Shown: piece by piece, positions 50,546 to 61,403 of the stretch
Numbering within the stretch: the first letter of the stretch is position 1
Layout: each line of letters opens with the position of its first letter
Assembly (NCBI GenBank): GCA_008921705.1
Contig: VFFE01007192.1
Coordinates: forward strand, 529,011-593,010
DNA length: 64,000 bases
Reading direction: 5' to 3'
DNA from: Burhinus oedicnemus
Lineage: Eukaryota; Chordata; Aves; Charadriiformes; Burhinidae
Notes under the pieces: model-generated
Seen by the model: the letters and a program-made list of their open reading frames with translations, nothing else
Told to the model about the DNA's origin: nothing
The model's database searches: none
Position numbers and translations under genes: made by a program

Positions 50546-53500
50546 TTTAATCTTAATACGTTCTGAAGGACTTTTGTATGTTTCATGAAATGAATATTCC
50601 TTATGAGATCTTGCAGGATGTGTTAAGAACTGTAAGATAGATGTTCCTTTACCTTGAAAAATAAAATACATCACTTTGAACCAGTTTAAAAGATGATGCC
50701 TCTGTAGTTAAATGAAAGATACAAGCACCTTTGGAAGAGACTATTTAACATGAAACTGAGCAACCTGGTCGATTTTTGCAAATATTTGTAAGTTTTTAAA
50801 TCATTGTCAAAAGGTTATTATTTTAAACAGAAAACTTCCATTAAACATGAGATCCTGTGTGACTGGGACTACTTCATACACCAAACTGAGAATAATGCAT
50901 ACAGACCTGTTGGTGGTTTTTGTTGCTTTTTTAATCAGTCTATATATAGTTTTCCAATAAAACCCAAATTTCAGGACATTTAATATATTCACAAATGTTT
51001 TGGGTTTGTTTTTTTTTTTCCCCCTGACATTGATTATTTAGTACACATATTATTTTGATAGATAAGTAAATCCAGCTGGTAACCTTGGAGAATAACAAGA
51101 TTTGTGGAACAGAAATGAAGAATCAGCTGTGTGATTTTGTTATACAGCAGTAACTATTATAGGGAAATGAACACGAATGGGCATTTGTCAGCAACTTCAA
51201 AATATTTCTCTTGGTATTGTTAGGTTTTAAGTGCTTAAAACTTGGAGAAAACATGGCATTTTTTAGGAATTGCTTAATTTTAATTACTAAAAAAATCAAG
51301 CACAGTATTAACAGTCACTGTGAAACAGCACCTTCAGTCTATTAGAAGCACAACAGCTACATACCTGAAGTCTTGGGAGCAGCCTTAGTCTTTAGATCCA
51401 GACCCTTTAAGACACTTAGATTTCAAATAACCTTTGAAAACAGCCAATTTTACACACCTAAATAACTATCAGTTCTTCACATGACTTGGGAAATCTTATA
51501 ACTTCTGCTTATGTTTGGGCTTTGTAAAACAGACACTGCAGCAACTAAGTCCCACATAATGCAGGTATTAGTTCATCTTCAGCAGTGACTTTCTTACTCT
51601 CCCCGAAGGCCTGTAGCAGATGCTGTAGGATGGATCCGTGTATCTTAAGGTGTATCATGTAACCCAATAAGGTGCAATAGTTCAGGAACAGGTACATTCA
51701 GCTGTGTCTCTAAGGTCAGTAACGTCTAACAAAGGTAAAAGCAAGCAGCTGCTTAAGTGTTACCTGCAGCTGCTCAAGCCAAATCCCACCTAGCTCTAGA
51801 GCCCCCATTCTGGGTGCCTTTAAGCATAGAAAGCTGTATGCACTGCCACTGTTGGACTACATTTTACTCCTGTTGCTGTGATTCTAATTGGGAAGAGGAG
51901 ATACCCTGATTCCCTTTCATAGCTTCCCAGGATCCTGCCTCTTTCCTGCCTTTATAGTGCAGCCCGTCTTGTTCCCTATTATGTTCCTGCTGCAGACCTC
52001 TGCAGCAGTGCTCAAACTCTGCTTCCCCTCTACTGCGAACACCCTTGGAATAACCTTCATTTCCTTCCCTCCACCTCTTCCATGCCTAACATTGCCAGAG
52101 AATGCATCACCAATAAGAGTCTCTGAAGGAAAGAATTATATGATGTAGCCCAGACTGGCTTTCAGTTGCTAAAACATCTGTATCTAAAAGACATATTATT
52201 TTTCTTTAAATATTGCTTATTTCAAGAGCCATTCTCAGCATAAAAAGGCAAGCAATAGATTTTCTTGACCATTGAAAATGAAAAATTGCCGTTCTTGAGA
52301 GCTCTGAGGAAACAAGATTAAAGGACTCCAACTGCTTTAATATTGCCAGGAAGAAAAAAAAAAGTTATACTGGGAAAAGAAAACAAATGCAACTCTCTTA
52401 AATTAAGGTTTTTAAATAATTTTATTTATTAATTCAGATATTCAGTGGTGTTTGAATACCATTTTATTCATATCCTTTTAAGAAACTGAAAAGCTAATGT
52501 GCAGGTACCAAAGAGGTATTTCTGGCATGGACAACTGTTTAAGAAGTTATTCACAGAATCTAATTTTAAGCACCCGATTTGCATTGCTAAATTGAGAGCC
52601 GGTTTTACTTCTCCCTTGTTCGATGCAGGAAGGAAATCCCTCTTGAAGGCAATTCAGAACTGCTACATTGAAAGGATCTCCATCTCTATGCTTGAAGGCA
52701 CACTAGAAGTAGCCTCCCAATTTAAGGCACTGTATGAAGCAGATATTTAAAGTTTACTCACTTCAAAATGTCACCCGAGTTTTCAAGTACTTATTTTTAT
52801 ATCTGTACTTTGGTATTTTGTGCCACTAAGAGTTCCTAGATGTATCTCACCATTGTGTTAACTAATTCTGTAGGCCATAAAAATATATGACACATTTAAA
52901 TGTATCCAGATTGGAAAATGTGACTGGTAATGTACGTTAGTAGTCTCTCCACATGTTTATATGCATCTGAAGCCAATAATGAAAAGCTTCCCAGCTGTGA
53001 CCAATGCTTGACTTTCCATTTTTCTCATAACATCCACCCAAAATAATATTTGTTACATTGAAAATTCTTATTACTTTGTTGTCATATATGCTCATTGTAT
53101 AGTCTTCAACAAAATGTGAACTTGGATTAACCTTGAATTTTACAAGCTAATAAGAACAGTTCTGTAAGTGAGAACATACAAACACGGCAAAGCAAGCCAG
53201 CAGGATTGTTTCATATATGCCTGGAACGCCTAAAGGCCAGAGTGAAAACTTAATTTCCTGAAGTATTTTAGTCTTAAATAGTTCTCTTAAGCAGTTTTTG
53301 GGGTTTATGCATTTTTCAGATGAAGTACAAAAAATTATTTTAACCTCATTAGCATAGCAGAATTAGACACTGAGTCTTCAGATTATTCTTTTGAAATATA
53401 CAAGTAAGATACTGGGTAGCTTAAGCTAGACAGGTGAACTTGCTTTCCTGCACTTTGCTGGAAAGCAAGTCATCAAATACATGGTTTTACAGAAAATAAG

Positions 53501-54534
53501 GCTAAATAATTTAAATTCCTCTTTCCCTTTGTATCTGTCTCTTTCTCTCACCTTCTTTTCCTCTCCATGAGTTTTCTGTAGTAACTGGAAGCTATTCCAG
53601 TAGGCCTCCTTAAAGTCGCTTTCAAAGTCTCTTCAGGTAAGATTCATCTGAAGTATAGAAGTCCATTTCTGAGTTACTGATCTAGAGTGCTTTTAGATTC
53701 AAAGCGAACATAGTCACTTCTAGGACAAAATCATAGAATGGAAGTCTAAAATAAGCTGGATGGTCTGTGTCCTAGAAGTGCCTATTTCCTAGTATTCACT
53801 GTAAAGGCAACCATCTTTCAGACAGGCCATCTTAGTTTTCCCACATCAAGAGGGAGAGAATACTTTAACAAACTTTAAGTAGCTATATTGTGCATATATC
53901 TAAGTAAGCTGGTCATCCTAGATTTCTTTTGTAATTAATAAAGAAATAGGCACTTTGGGGGTGAAATTCTGAACATGGTGTCTACACGATTATTTTGTGT
54001 GTTCTAGCGGGTAGGTGAGCTGCCTTTCTTGCTTTCCTCTTCCCAAAGTACGAAAAATTGATATTTGATTGAGCTGGAGCCTACTGCTTTTCTATCTTGG
54101 TAGTGAGGTTGCACAAAACCTTTGTCAAAGCTTGTTCTCTGAATTAAGCACGTATTGCCTGATTCCTTGCTGCTGAAAAATGTCTGAAAAATTATTTCAG
54201 GCAGTTTAGCTTTATCTGAGAGGCTCTTGCAGTGACCAGTTTTGGTCTTCAACTTTCTTTTCAATTAAAATTCAGTGCAGAATGTGGACCTGTACATTGT
54301 AGCACACAACTCATACCAAGACGAAGCCCATTAAAAAAATGCAGGAGAAGTGTATTACTAGTATAGAATAATGCAACTGCCTGGTGAAATGGACAAAAGA
54401 ACTGGAGACATTTAAGATAATTTCAAAATAGAAGCTTTAGACAGTGTTGTAGCAGAAGATGAATGAACCATGAGCCCTAAATGTTGAAGGGCTCTCTGTA
54501 AATATAAATACATTCATGGACAATTTTGATACGG
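50546..54534. other. AT-rich non-coding DNA
   Basis: No repeat family was recognised. A pyrimidine-rich patch lies at about 51890-52100. An open frame at 52499-52750 has no motif and no convincing splice sites, and is probably chance. Confidence 0.5.
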
Positions 54535-55278
54535 TGTGACAGTGTGCTCCCTGCCCCCAGGCACCCCCTGATCTCCTGTAACCCTGCCCAAGTGATAACC
54601 ACCTGTGGTGGTCATAATGGGTGCATGTAGTCATGATGGCTGCACCCAGCTCAATATGTTTTCGGGGAGACAGATAACAACACAATAGCCAAAGGCTAAC
54701 TGGAGCAATGCTGGTCAATATGCAAATATGACTATAGGTCAATCATCTTACCTCCATAAATGTTGAACAGCCCAATAACCCTTTGAGCACTCCTGCACGG
54801 CAGCGGGCTGCACACCAGGATCTCCCCTTGAGTAGGGATGCCTCTCAAGGTTACTTCTCAAGATTCAGAGATTCCTTGCCACTACAGATCCTTAGTGAGT
54901 GACTAATAGCGTGCTAAACTTTGAAATCTTAGCTAAGTGATATAAAGGATTGATTTCACATATATAATCCTTTAGACATGAACTGTTGACCAAGTCTGGG
55001 ACTATGATTGGATCCAGCTGTACCTAGACTCCTCTCTGAGAAGGTGTTTAGAAAGCAAGGGGTCCTTTCTGAACCTCATGACTCAGCGGGAGGGTCTCCC
55101 TGACAGTTCTGTCTGACCCTGTCCTCTATGCAGTAAATAACCAAGTGTGCCTTGCCATCTCGAAACTTATTAAAACACTGTCGCGTTTACCATCAAATTT
55201 TGTTAAATCTCTGTTTTATATCAATAAATGTATTGTTATTTCTTTCTATGAGTGAAGTGCATCACTCCATCTGTGACA
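54535..55278 (+). mobile_element. Solo LTR of an avian endogenous retrovirus
   Basis: A 744-bp segment that starts TGTGACAGTGTGCTCC and ends CTGTGACA, so it has the 5'-TG...CA-3' ends of an LTR. Inside are a TATAAA box at 54941-54946 and an AATAAA polyadenylation signal at 55223-55228, which gives plus orientation. The following bases show no primer-binding site and the preceding bases no polypurine tract, so it is a solo LTR left by recombination. The 5-base flanks (TACGG before, GATGG after) are only similar, so the target-site duplication has decayed or the ends are off by a base. By length and ends it resembles ERVL-type LTRs, but the family is inferred. Confidence 0.72.
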
Positions 55279-55374
55279 GATGGGAGGGGGGGAACCTTTG
55301 CTTTTCATAGAACAGAACCCCCCAAATATATGAAATATATTTGTAATATAGGAAATTATTTTGGTAAGCTTTCT

Positions 55375-55998
55375 AGAATCATAGAAAGGTTTGGGTTGGA
55401 AGGGACCTTTAAAGATCACCTGGTTCCAACTCCCTTGCCATGAGCAGGGACATTTTTCACCACTTCAGATTGCTCAAAGCCTCATTCAACCTGACCTTGA
55501 ATACTTCTAATGATGAGGCATCCTCAGCTTCCCTAGGCAACCTATCCCAGTGCTTCATCACCCTCATCATAAACAAATTCTTCCTAATGTGCAATCTAAA
55601 TCTACCCTCTTTCAGTTTAAAACTGCTACCCCTTAGGTCATCTCTACAGGGCCTGGTAAAAACTCTCTCTGACTTTCTTACAAGCCCCCTTTATATATTG
55701 AGAGGCTGCTATAAGGTCTCCCTGGAGCCTTCTCTTCTCCCAGATGAACAACCCCATCTCTCTCAGCCTTTCTTCACAGGAGAGGCATTCTATCCCTCTA
55801 ATGATTTTTGTGGCCCTCCTCTGGACCCACTCTAACAGGTCCATGTCTTTCCTGTGCTGGGGACCCCAGAGCTGGATGCAGTATTCCAGGTGGAGACTCA
55901 CCAGAGCAGACTAGAGGAGGAGAATCACCTCCCTCAGCCTGGTGGCCACGTTTCTTTTGATGCAGACTAGGATACGGTTGGTTTTCTGGGCTACATCA
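55375..55998 (-). mobile_element. CR1 LINE, minus strand, about 0.62 kb
   Basis: Minus-strand CR1 copy with its 3' end at the left (AGAATCATAGAAAGGTTTGG). It contains the reverse complement of the thumb and C-terminal coding region; an 85-codon stretch (55644-55901) reads MSLHLEYCIQLWGPQHRKDM, LLEWVQRRATKIIRGIECLS, and LFIWEKRRLQGDLI. The family's LFSLEKRRL is altered to LFIWEKRRL. It starts only 97 bases after the solo LTR and faces the plus-strand CR1 at 57074. Confidence 0.94.
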
Positions 55999-57073
55999 CC
56001 AAGTATTTTATTAACATTAATAGATGAACAACACTGTAGTAAACATCATTAGATAAAAATTATGCATTTCCACAGACAAACTTTGGTTGCCTTTGGCATG
56101 TAAGACACAGTTTTCATGATAGAGAATATATTGCAAAATGTTTTGTTTTAAGGAAATACATCAGTGAAAAAGCATGATACTGTTTCTAACAGCTTTCCAA
56201 ATGCTAAATGCCCCTGTATTAAAGCATAAAATCCCCCAATGGTAAAAATCTGTGCAAAAGAAGTGACAGCTTGGGAGGAATCCAACTGAGCAAAAAAAAC
56301 CCAGATGCACTATTATAAGATCAAGTTATCATTTATTGCATTATCACTGTGCTCAGCCCAACAGGACAAGAATGAATATCACAATCTCTTAGAATCTGGG
56401 ATGTGATCTTTGTGCTTAATATAGCTGCTTGAAAGAGCAGTCTGAGTGTGCTACTTTGAGGTTGAACATGGAAAGTTCCTCTTACTATCACTTCTGAAAT
56501 TATTTTTTGGGGTCTGTAGCCTGATATACCAGAGCAATAAAGTATAAAACTGACAGAATTTCTTTCTTGCCCATATAAAAGTCACAAAAATAAAGAGACT
56601 AATGAGGTTTTGACTTAACTCCTTGGGACAAAGAAAACCTTGCTCACTATACCTGAGGGAAGGGGCTCAGCTTTGCTGCTGTTGCCAAAACTGAAGATAG
56701 TGGAGGAAAGGGCAGAGAATGAAAGAAAAGGCTGGATATATGGTATGACTGCTGTTATATGACATATAATGAAAGTGGAAAAAATTTGGCTTATAGCAAA
56801 AAACACAGACTAATAAAACAATGACATGGTTAGTGTCACCAGAAGGTAACCGTGAATTGGTCTATAATGGAAGGAAAAAATATTTTTTATTTGCTACTTC
56901 TGGAAAACTATTCCTCATCTATATGACAGTATTCCTCACATATATGAAAAACTGGATGGGAATAATGCATATGTAGGGTATTTTTACTAGATAAGTAGTA
57001 CCACATACAGTAATTTCTCATAAAGGGTGTGTGCTATATGAAATGTATTTGAGTGTAGAATATATGTCATCTC
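55999..57073. other. AT-rich spacer between inverted CR1 copies
   Basis: No gene or repeat was recognised in this spacer of about 1.1 kb. Confidence 0.55.
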
Positions 57074-58349
57074 AAAGCATCTGAAGGAAAAGAAGGGTAT
57101 CAAAAGTAACCAACATGGATTCACCAAGGGGAAGTCATGTCTGACTAATCTGATAGCCTTCTACGATGGCGTGACTGGACGGATAGATGAGGGGAGGGCA
57201 GTGGATATTGTCCACCTTAACTTCAGCAGGCTTTTGACACTGTCTCCCACAGCATCCTCATAGACAAGCTTAGGAAGTGTGGGTTGGATGGAAACTAACT
57301 GGCAGATAGAGCTCGGAGGGTTGTGCTTAGTGGCACAGAGCCTAGTTGGAGGTCTGTGACAACTGATGCTCCCCAGGTGTCAGTACTGGGTCCAGTCTTA
57401 TTCAATATATTCATCAATGACCTGGATGAAGGGATAGAGTGTACCCTCAGCAAGTTTGCTGATGACACAAAACTGGGAGGGGTGGCTGACACACCGCAAG
57501 GCTGTGCTGCCATTCAGTGCGTGACCTGGACAGGCTGGAGAGTTGGGCAAAGAGAAAACTCATGAAGTTCAAGAAGGGCAAGTGTAAGGTACTGCACTTG
57601 GGGAGGAATAACCCCAGGCACCAGTACATGGTAGGGGCTGAGCTGCTGGAAAGCAGCTCTGTGGAAAGGGACCTGGGAGTCCTGGTGGACAACAGGATGA
57701 CCATGAGCCAGCAATGTGCCCTTGTGGCCAAGAAGGCCAACGGCATCGTGGGTTGCATCAAGTGTTGTGCGGCAAGCAGGTCACGAGAGGTTATCCTCCC
57801 CCTCTACTCTGCCTTGGTGAGGCCACATCTGGAGTACTGTGTCCAGTTCTGGGCTCCCCAGTTCAAGAAGGACAGGGAACTGCTGGAGACGGTACAGCAG
57901 AAGGCTACAAAGATGATCAGGGGGCTGGAACATTTTTTTTATGAGGAAAGGCTGAGAGACTTGAGTCTTTTTAGTCTGGAGAAGAGAAGACTGAAAGGCG
58001 ATCTCATCAATGCTTATAAATACTTAAAGGGAGAGTGCCGGGAAAATGGCACCAGTCTTTTTGCAGTGGTGCCCAGTGATAAGACAGGAGGTAATGGGCA
58101 CAAACTTGAACATAGGAAGTTCCATCTAAACATGAGGACGAACTTCTTTCCTTTGAGGGTGGCAGAGCACTGGAACAGGCTGCCCAGAGAGGTGGTGGAG
58201 TCTCTGACTCTGGAGACATTCAAAACCTGCCTGGACGCCATCCTGTGCGACCTGCTCTAGGTGTCCCTGCTCTGGGAGGGGGGCTGGACTAGATGATCTC
58301 CAGAGGTCCCTTCCAATCCCTGTGATTCTGTGATTCTGTAATTCTGTGA
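57074..58349 (+). mobile_element. CR1 LINE, longest copy in the window
   Basis: A 1.28-kb plus-strand CR1, the most complete here. It starts within the reverse-transcriptase fingers (ACCAACATGGATTCACCAAG), passes the FDTVSH and FADDTK motifs, and continues to a proper stop at 58258-58260. A short 3' UTR follows with CTAGATGATCTCCAGAGGTC, and the tail is ATTCTGTGATTCTGTAATTCTGTG. It is younger-looking than the copies at 35 and 47 kb, but already broken in the palm domain. Confidence 0.97.
57233..58260 (+). pseudogene. CR1 reverse-transcriptase fragment, broken
   Basis: Remnant of the CR1 ORF2 protein. In one frame, FDTVSH (57233) is followed by a stop at 57296-57298, and then a stretch ending in [20 protein letters not shown] and SKFADDTKL, with both catalytic aspartates intact. 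Just before FDTVSH a base is missing, and the motif A segment that is normally LDFSKAFD reads LNFS, losing that aspartate. A frame change near 57510 leads to a clean 247-codon stretch (57517-58260) that carries [40 protein letters not shown], and [20 protein letters not shown], ending at the natural stop after CDLL. The endonuclease domain is absent (5' truncation). Confidence 0.93.
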
Positions 58350-60007
58350 CCTCTTACATCCCAAATAATTTTTGAAAAATTATCCTGAATAAAGGATGAA
58401 AAGACAAATTCGTACTCCTGTTCACTCTGCTAAATTATAGAACAGCACTGATTAAGTGCTCTGTGAAAAACTGAAATCAGTCATTAAGGTAAAATGAAGA
58501 ATTTGGTGTGCTTTATGGGATCAGAAATTACCATCATTTCAAAACAATCATACTATATACATCCACATTAATTGAGAACATTAGTTTTACCTGGAACTTT
58601 GCTGTGGTTACATGAGGTTTTCTTCTCAGTTTAGCATATGAATTGACAAGAACTGCAAATATCAGAACTGGTCTGCTTTTGTCCTCGTGAAAGTTTCAGA
58701 GAACCAGTAAGAAAAGCAAGCTGAGACAGTTCAGTCCCAGAATGATGTAAGAGCTTAGCCTGAAAAAAAAGAACTGGATACAAAGTCACAACAAAACCTG
58801 TAAGATCTTTATGTATTTATCACTTTTTTCCTCTTAAGAATTAATGAGACAAAGTCAGCATGATTTTGTCCTTTATGGTAGGTGTTTTAAGATACAGTTT
58901 GAATCCTTGTTATACACTCATGAGGATGAAATCAGGACAGAATTTGAATTATTTGATTTTTCCCCCATGGACATATTGACTTGTGGCAAAATAATTTCAT
59001 TCAGGTTAAAATAAAGGACAATATAAAAGCTATCCATCACGCAGGAAGACAGCTGTTGCTACAGACTGCATAAGGTAATGAGAAAGAAAAGTTCAGGGTT
59101 TTTTGAAGGTTGATAAATGACTGAATGTCCTTTACTTCTATGTTTTCTATACAGTCATTTCACTTACAAAAGGGAAACAACCATAAATTGCAGCAGTTAA
59201 TGTGTCGAGTCACTTGGCATAACAACTGACAGAATACTCAAGAATTTTTTTTGTTTGGAGCTTGAATTACTTTGTCAGTGCTTTGAAAAAAACTACACAA
59301 CCGCATAAAAAATAGTATATGCACAGTATGTTATGCAATATATACATGAAAATTGTACTGAGTTGTTCTGAATGAAGGAATGTATTGCAGTAATACATCC
59401 TTGATATCCTTTGTTATGCTTATATGTTTCACAATTAATATGTATATAGCAAATATAAACTAAGATGCTATGTATCTTGTTACTTTAAAGTACTTTAGTA
59501 ATGGCCTAGGCCTGTGGCAAATCCACAACTGCCCCTAGTTCATCTGGAAAACAGAAAATAAAAAAAAAGAGGATTGAAAATGTCATAAAACATAGCATAG
59601 AGCAAATTAGAAAAGTAAAATATATAGAGTTTGGTTTTCACACTTTTGAAAATACAGTGTAGAAGAGATGTTCATAAGAGAAATAGCAGGAAGAAACACC
59701 ACAAGTTTACCTCTGGCATGAGATGAGTGACTGACATGAAGAGATATTTACCTCACATTTTAATCTGTAGATGTCATTACAAGTTTATGCCAAAAAAAGG
59801 GCAAATTTATTTGGAATTATCAAAAGGATTACTGAATAATTAAAAAATACTGTTCTGTACTCCTGAAAAATTATTCCTTAAACAGAGTTTGTCAAAGAGT
59901 TGTGATTGATAAGCAGATGAAAATTAGTCAGATAGTAGAATTTCCATGTTGCTTGGTCTTTTAGACCTCAGATTTTTTTATTTCATAGAAGTTTAGATGG
60001 ATCACAA
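58350..60007. other. AT-rich non-coding DNA between CR1 copies
   Basis: Nothing recognised. Confidence 0.55.
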
Positions 60008-60709
60008 CAACCGCACGCAGCGCGGGGAAGAGTGGCTGGAAAGGTGCTTGGCAGAAAAGGACCTAACAGGCAGCTGAATATGAGCGGGTAGTGTGCCCAG
60101 GTGGCCAAGAAGGCCAACAGCACCCTGGCTTCTATCAGAAATAGCGTGGCCAGCAGGACACTCAGGAAGTGATCATCCCCCTGTACTCAGCACTGGTGAG
60201 GCTCCACATCAAATAGTGTGTTCAGTTTTGGGCCCCTCACTACAAGAAAGACATTGAGGTGCTGGAGCATGTCCAGAGAAGGGCAGCGAAGCTGGTGAAG
60301 GGTCTAGAGCACAAGTCTTATGAGGAGTGGCTGAGGGAACTGGGGTTGTTTAGCCTGCAAAAAAGGAGGCTGAGGGGAGACTTTACCGTTCTCTACAACT
60401 ACCTGAAAGGAGGTTGTAGTGAGGTGGGAATCAGTCTCTTCCTCCATGTAACAAGTGATAGGACAAGAGGAAAAAGCCTCAAGTTGTGCCAGGGGAGGTT
60501 TAGGAGAAATTTGTTCACTGAAAGGTTTGTCGAGCATTGGAACAGGCTGCCCAGGGAAGTGGTTGAGTCACTATCTCTGGAGGTATTTAAAAGATGTATA
60601 GATGTGGTGCTTAGGGACATGGTTTAGTGATGGACTTGGCAGTGCTAGGTTAACGGTTGGACTTGATGATCATAAAGGTCTTTTCCAACCTAAATGATTC
60701 TATGATTTT
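60008..60709 (+). mobile_element. CR1 LINE, plus strand, about 0.7 kb
   Basis: Plus-strand CR1 of a different subfamily from the copy at 57 kb. Landmarks are GAGTGGCTGGAAAGGTGCTT, GCCCAGGTGGCCAAGAAGGC, CTCTACAACTACCTGAAAGG, and CCAACCTAAATGATTCTATG at the 3' end. Near 60070 a segment of the usual linker between the GGACCT and GCTGAATATGAG boxes is missing, which breaks the frame. Confidence 0.96.
60259..60627 (+). pseudogene. CR1 ORF2 C-terminal remnant (122 codons)
   Basis: An undisturbed open stretch carries the CR1 C-terminal sequence: [20 protein letters not shown], then [20 protein letters not shown], then [20 protein letters not shown], ending [12 protein letters not shown] with the natural stop. 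It lacks the catalytic palm and has no promoter, so it is a retrotransposon remnant and not a host gene. Confidence 0.9.
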
Positions 60710-61276
60710 AAGATCACTTTCCCACCTTGTGTAATGTCAAGATCTCTGACAGTACACTTGAACCAAGGCTTTTATGTACATAGCATAATTCAAGGTCAGA
60801 GATATGCTCTGTCTGTTCTTCATTGCCTAGACCATTTCTGTTGCAGCAGAGGCAACAGAAATTAAACAGATGTGACAAGAAAGAGAAAGGAAAAATACCT
60901 TAGACATAACAATGAGGGAGAAGAATAGACTCTAGTCAAATTAGTATCAAAAATCTATTAGCTTTAGTACTGTCAGGAGCTCTTTTCAAAAAATTAGATA
61001 TAGCCCCAGATTCTAAACAAATGCAAATATGCATAGATGCATCAAACCTTCTGGCACTCAGAAAAATATGTTTTAAGATGTTGCATATTATCTATATTTT
61101 TTGCATGTTAATGATCTGAAATTCACAAAGTACCCAATGTTGAGAAAAATAAGCTCAATTCACACTATTAACACAAGCTTTCAGGAATTCCGAAGACTGG
61201 CCAAAGGATGTTTTTCTGTACCTTCCAACTAAATTGTATGTCTTGCATAATTAACTTTTATCTTTGATTCTTTCAG
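60710..61276. other. AT-rich non-coding DNA
   Basis: No repeat was recognised. It ends in the acceptor-like TTTATCTTTGATTCTTTCAG. Confidence 0.5.
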
Positions 61277-61363
61277 GACCTTAACTCAGCTGAGAATTTG
61301 ATCATGGCACTTTTGGCTAGGAAACTTATTCATGGACAGTTGGAGGTTGGTTTTTGTCAATAA
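61277..61363 (+). CDS. Candidate terminal coding exon, unknown gene
   Basis: A pyrimidine-rich tract ending TTTCAG at 61276 precedes 28 open codons, starting DLNSAENLIMALLARKLIHG, then QLEVGFCQ, and a TAA at 61361-61363. An AATAAA signal follows 35 bases after the stop (61398-61403). The peptide has the look of an amphipathic helix. Alternatively GAG then GTTGGT at 61346 could serve as a weak donor, leaving a 69-base exon in phase 0. No family is recognised. The segment is short enough to be chance, so confidence is low. Confidence 0.25.
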   Translation, partial: DLNSAENLIMALLARKLIHGQLEVGFCQ

Positions 61364-61397
61364 CAATGCATTACATTTGCCAATGATATTAAAAAAC

Positions 61398-61403
61398 AAT
61401 AAA
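61398..61403 (+). promoter_or_regulatory. Possible polyadenylation signal AATAAA
   Basis: A canonical hexamer 35 bases after the stop of the candidate terminal exon. Such hexamers are common by chance in AT-rich DNA. Confidence 0.2.

Noticed and set aside
52499..52750. 83-codon open frame
   Set aside because: The residue composition looks protein-like, but there is no acceptor, donor, promoter or family match.
53728..53745. ATCATAGAATGG text resembling a CR1 tail
   Set aside because: Only about 12 bases match and the following sequence does not continue as CR1.
58007..58241. Minus-strand open frames over the 57 kb CR1
   Set aside because: They are antisense shadows of the CR1 C-terminal coding region.
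60259..60627. Intact 122-codon frame as a possible host gene
   Set aside because: The sequence is plainly the CR1 ORF2 C-terminus within a truncated element.
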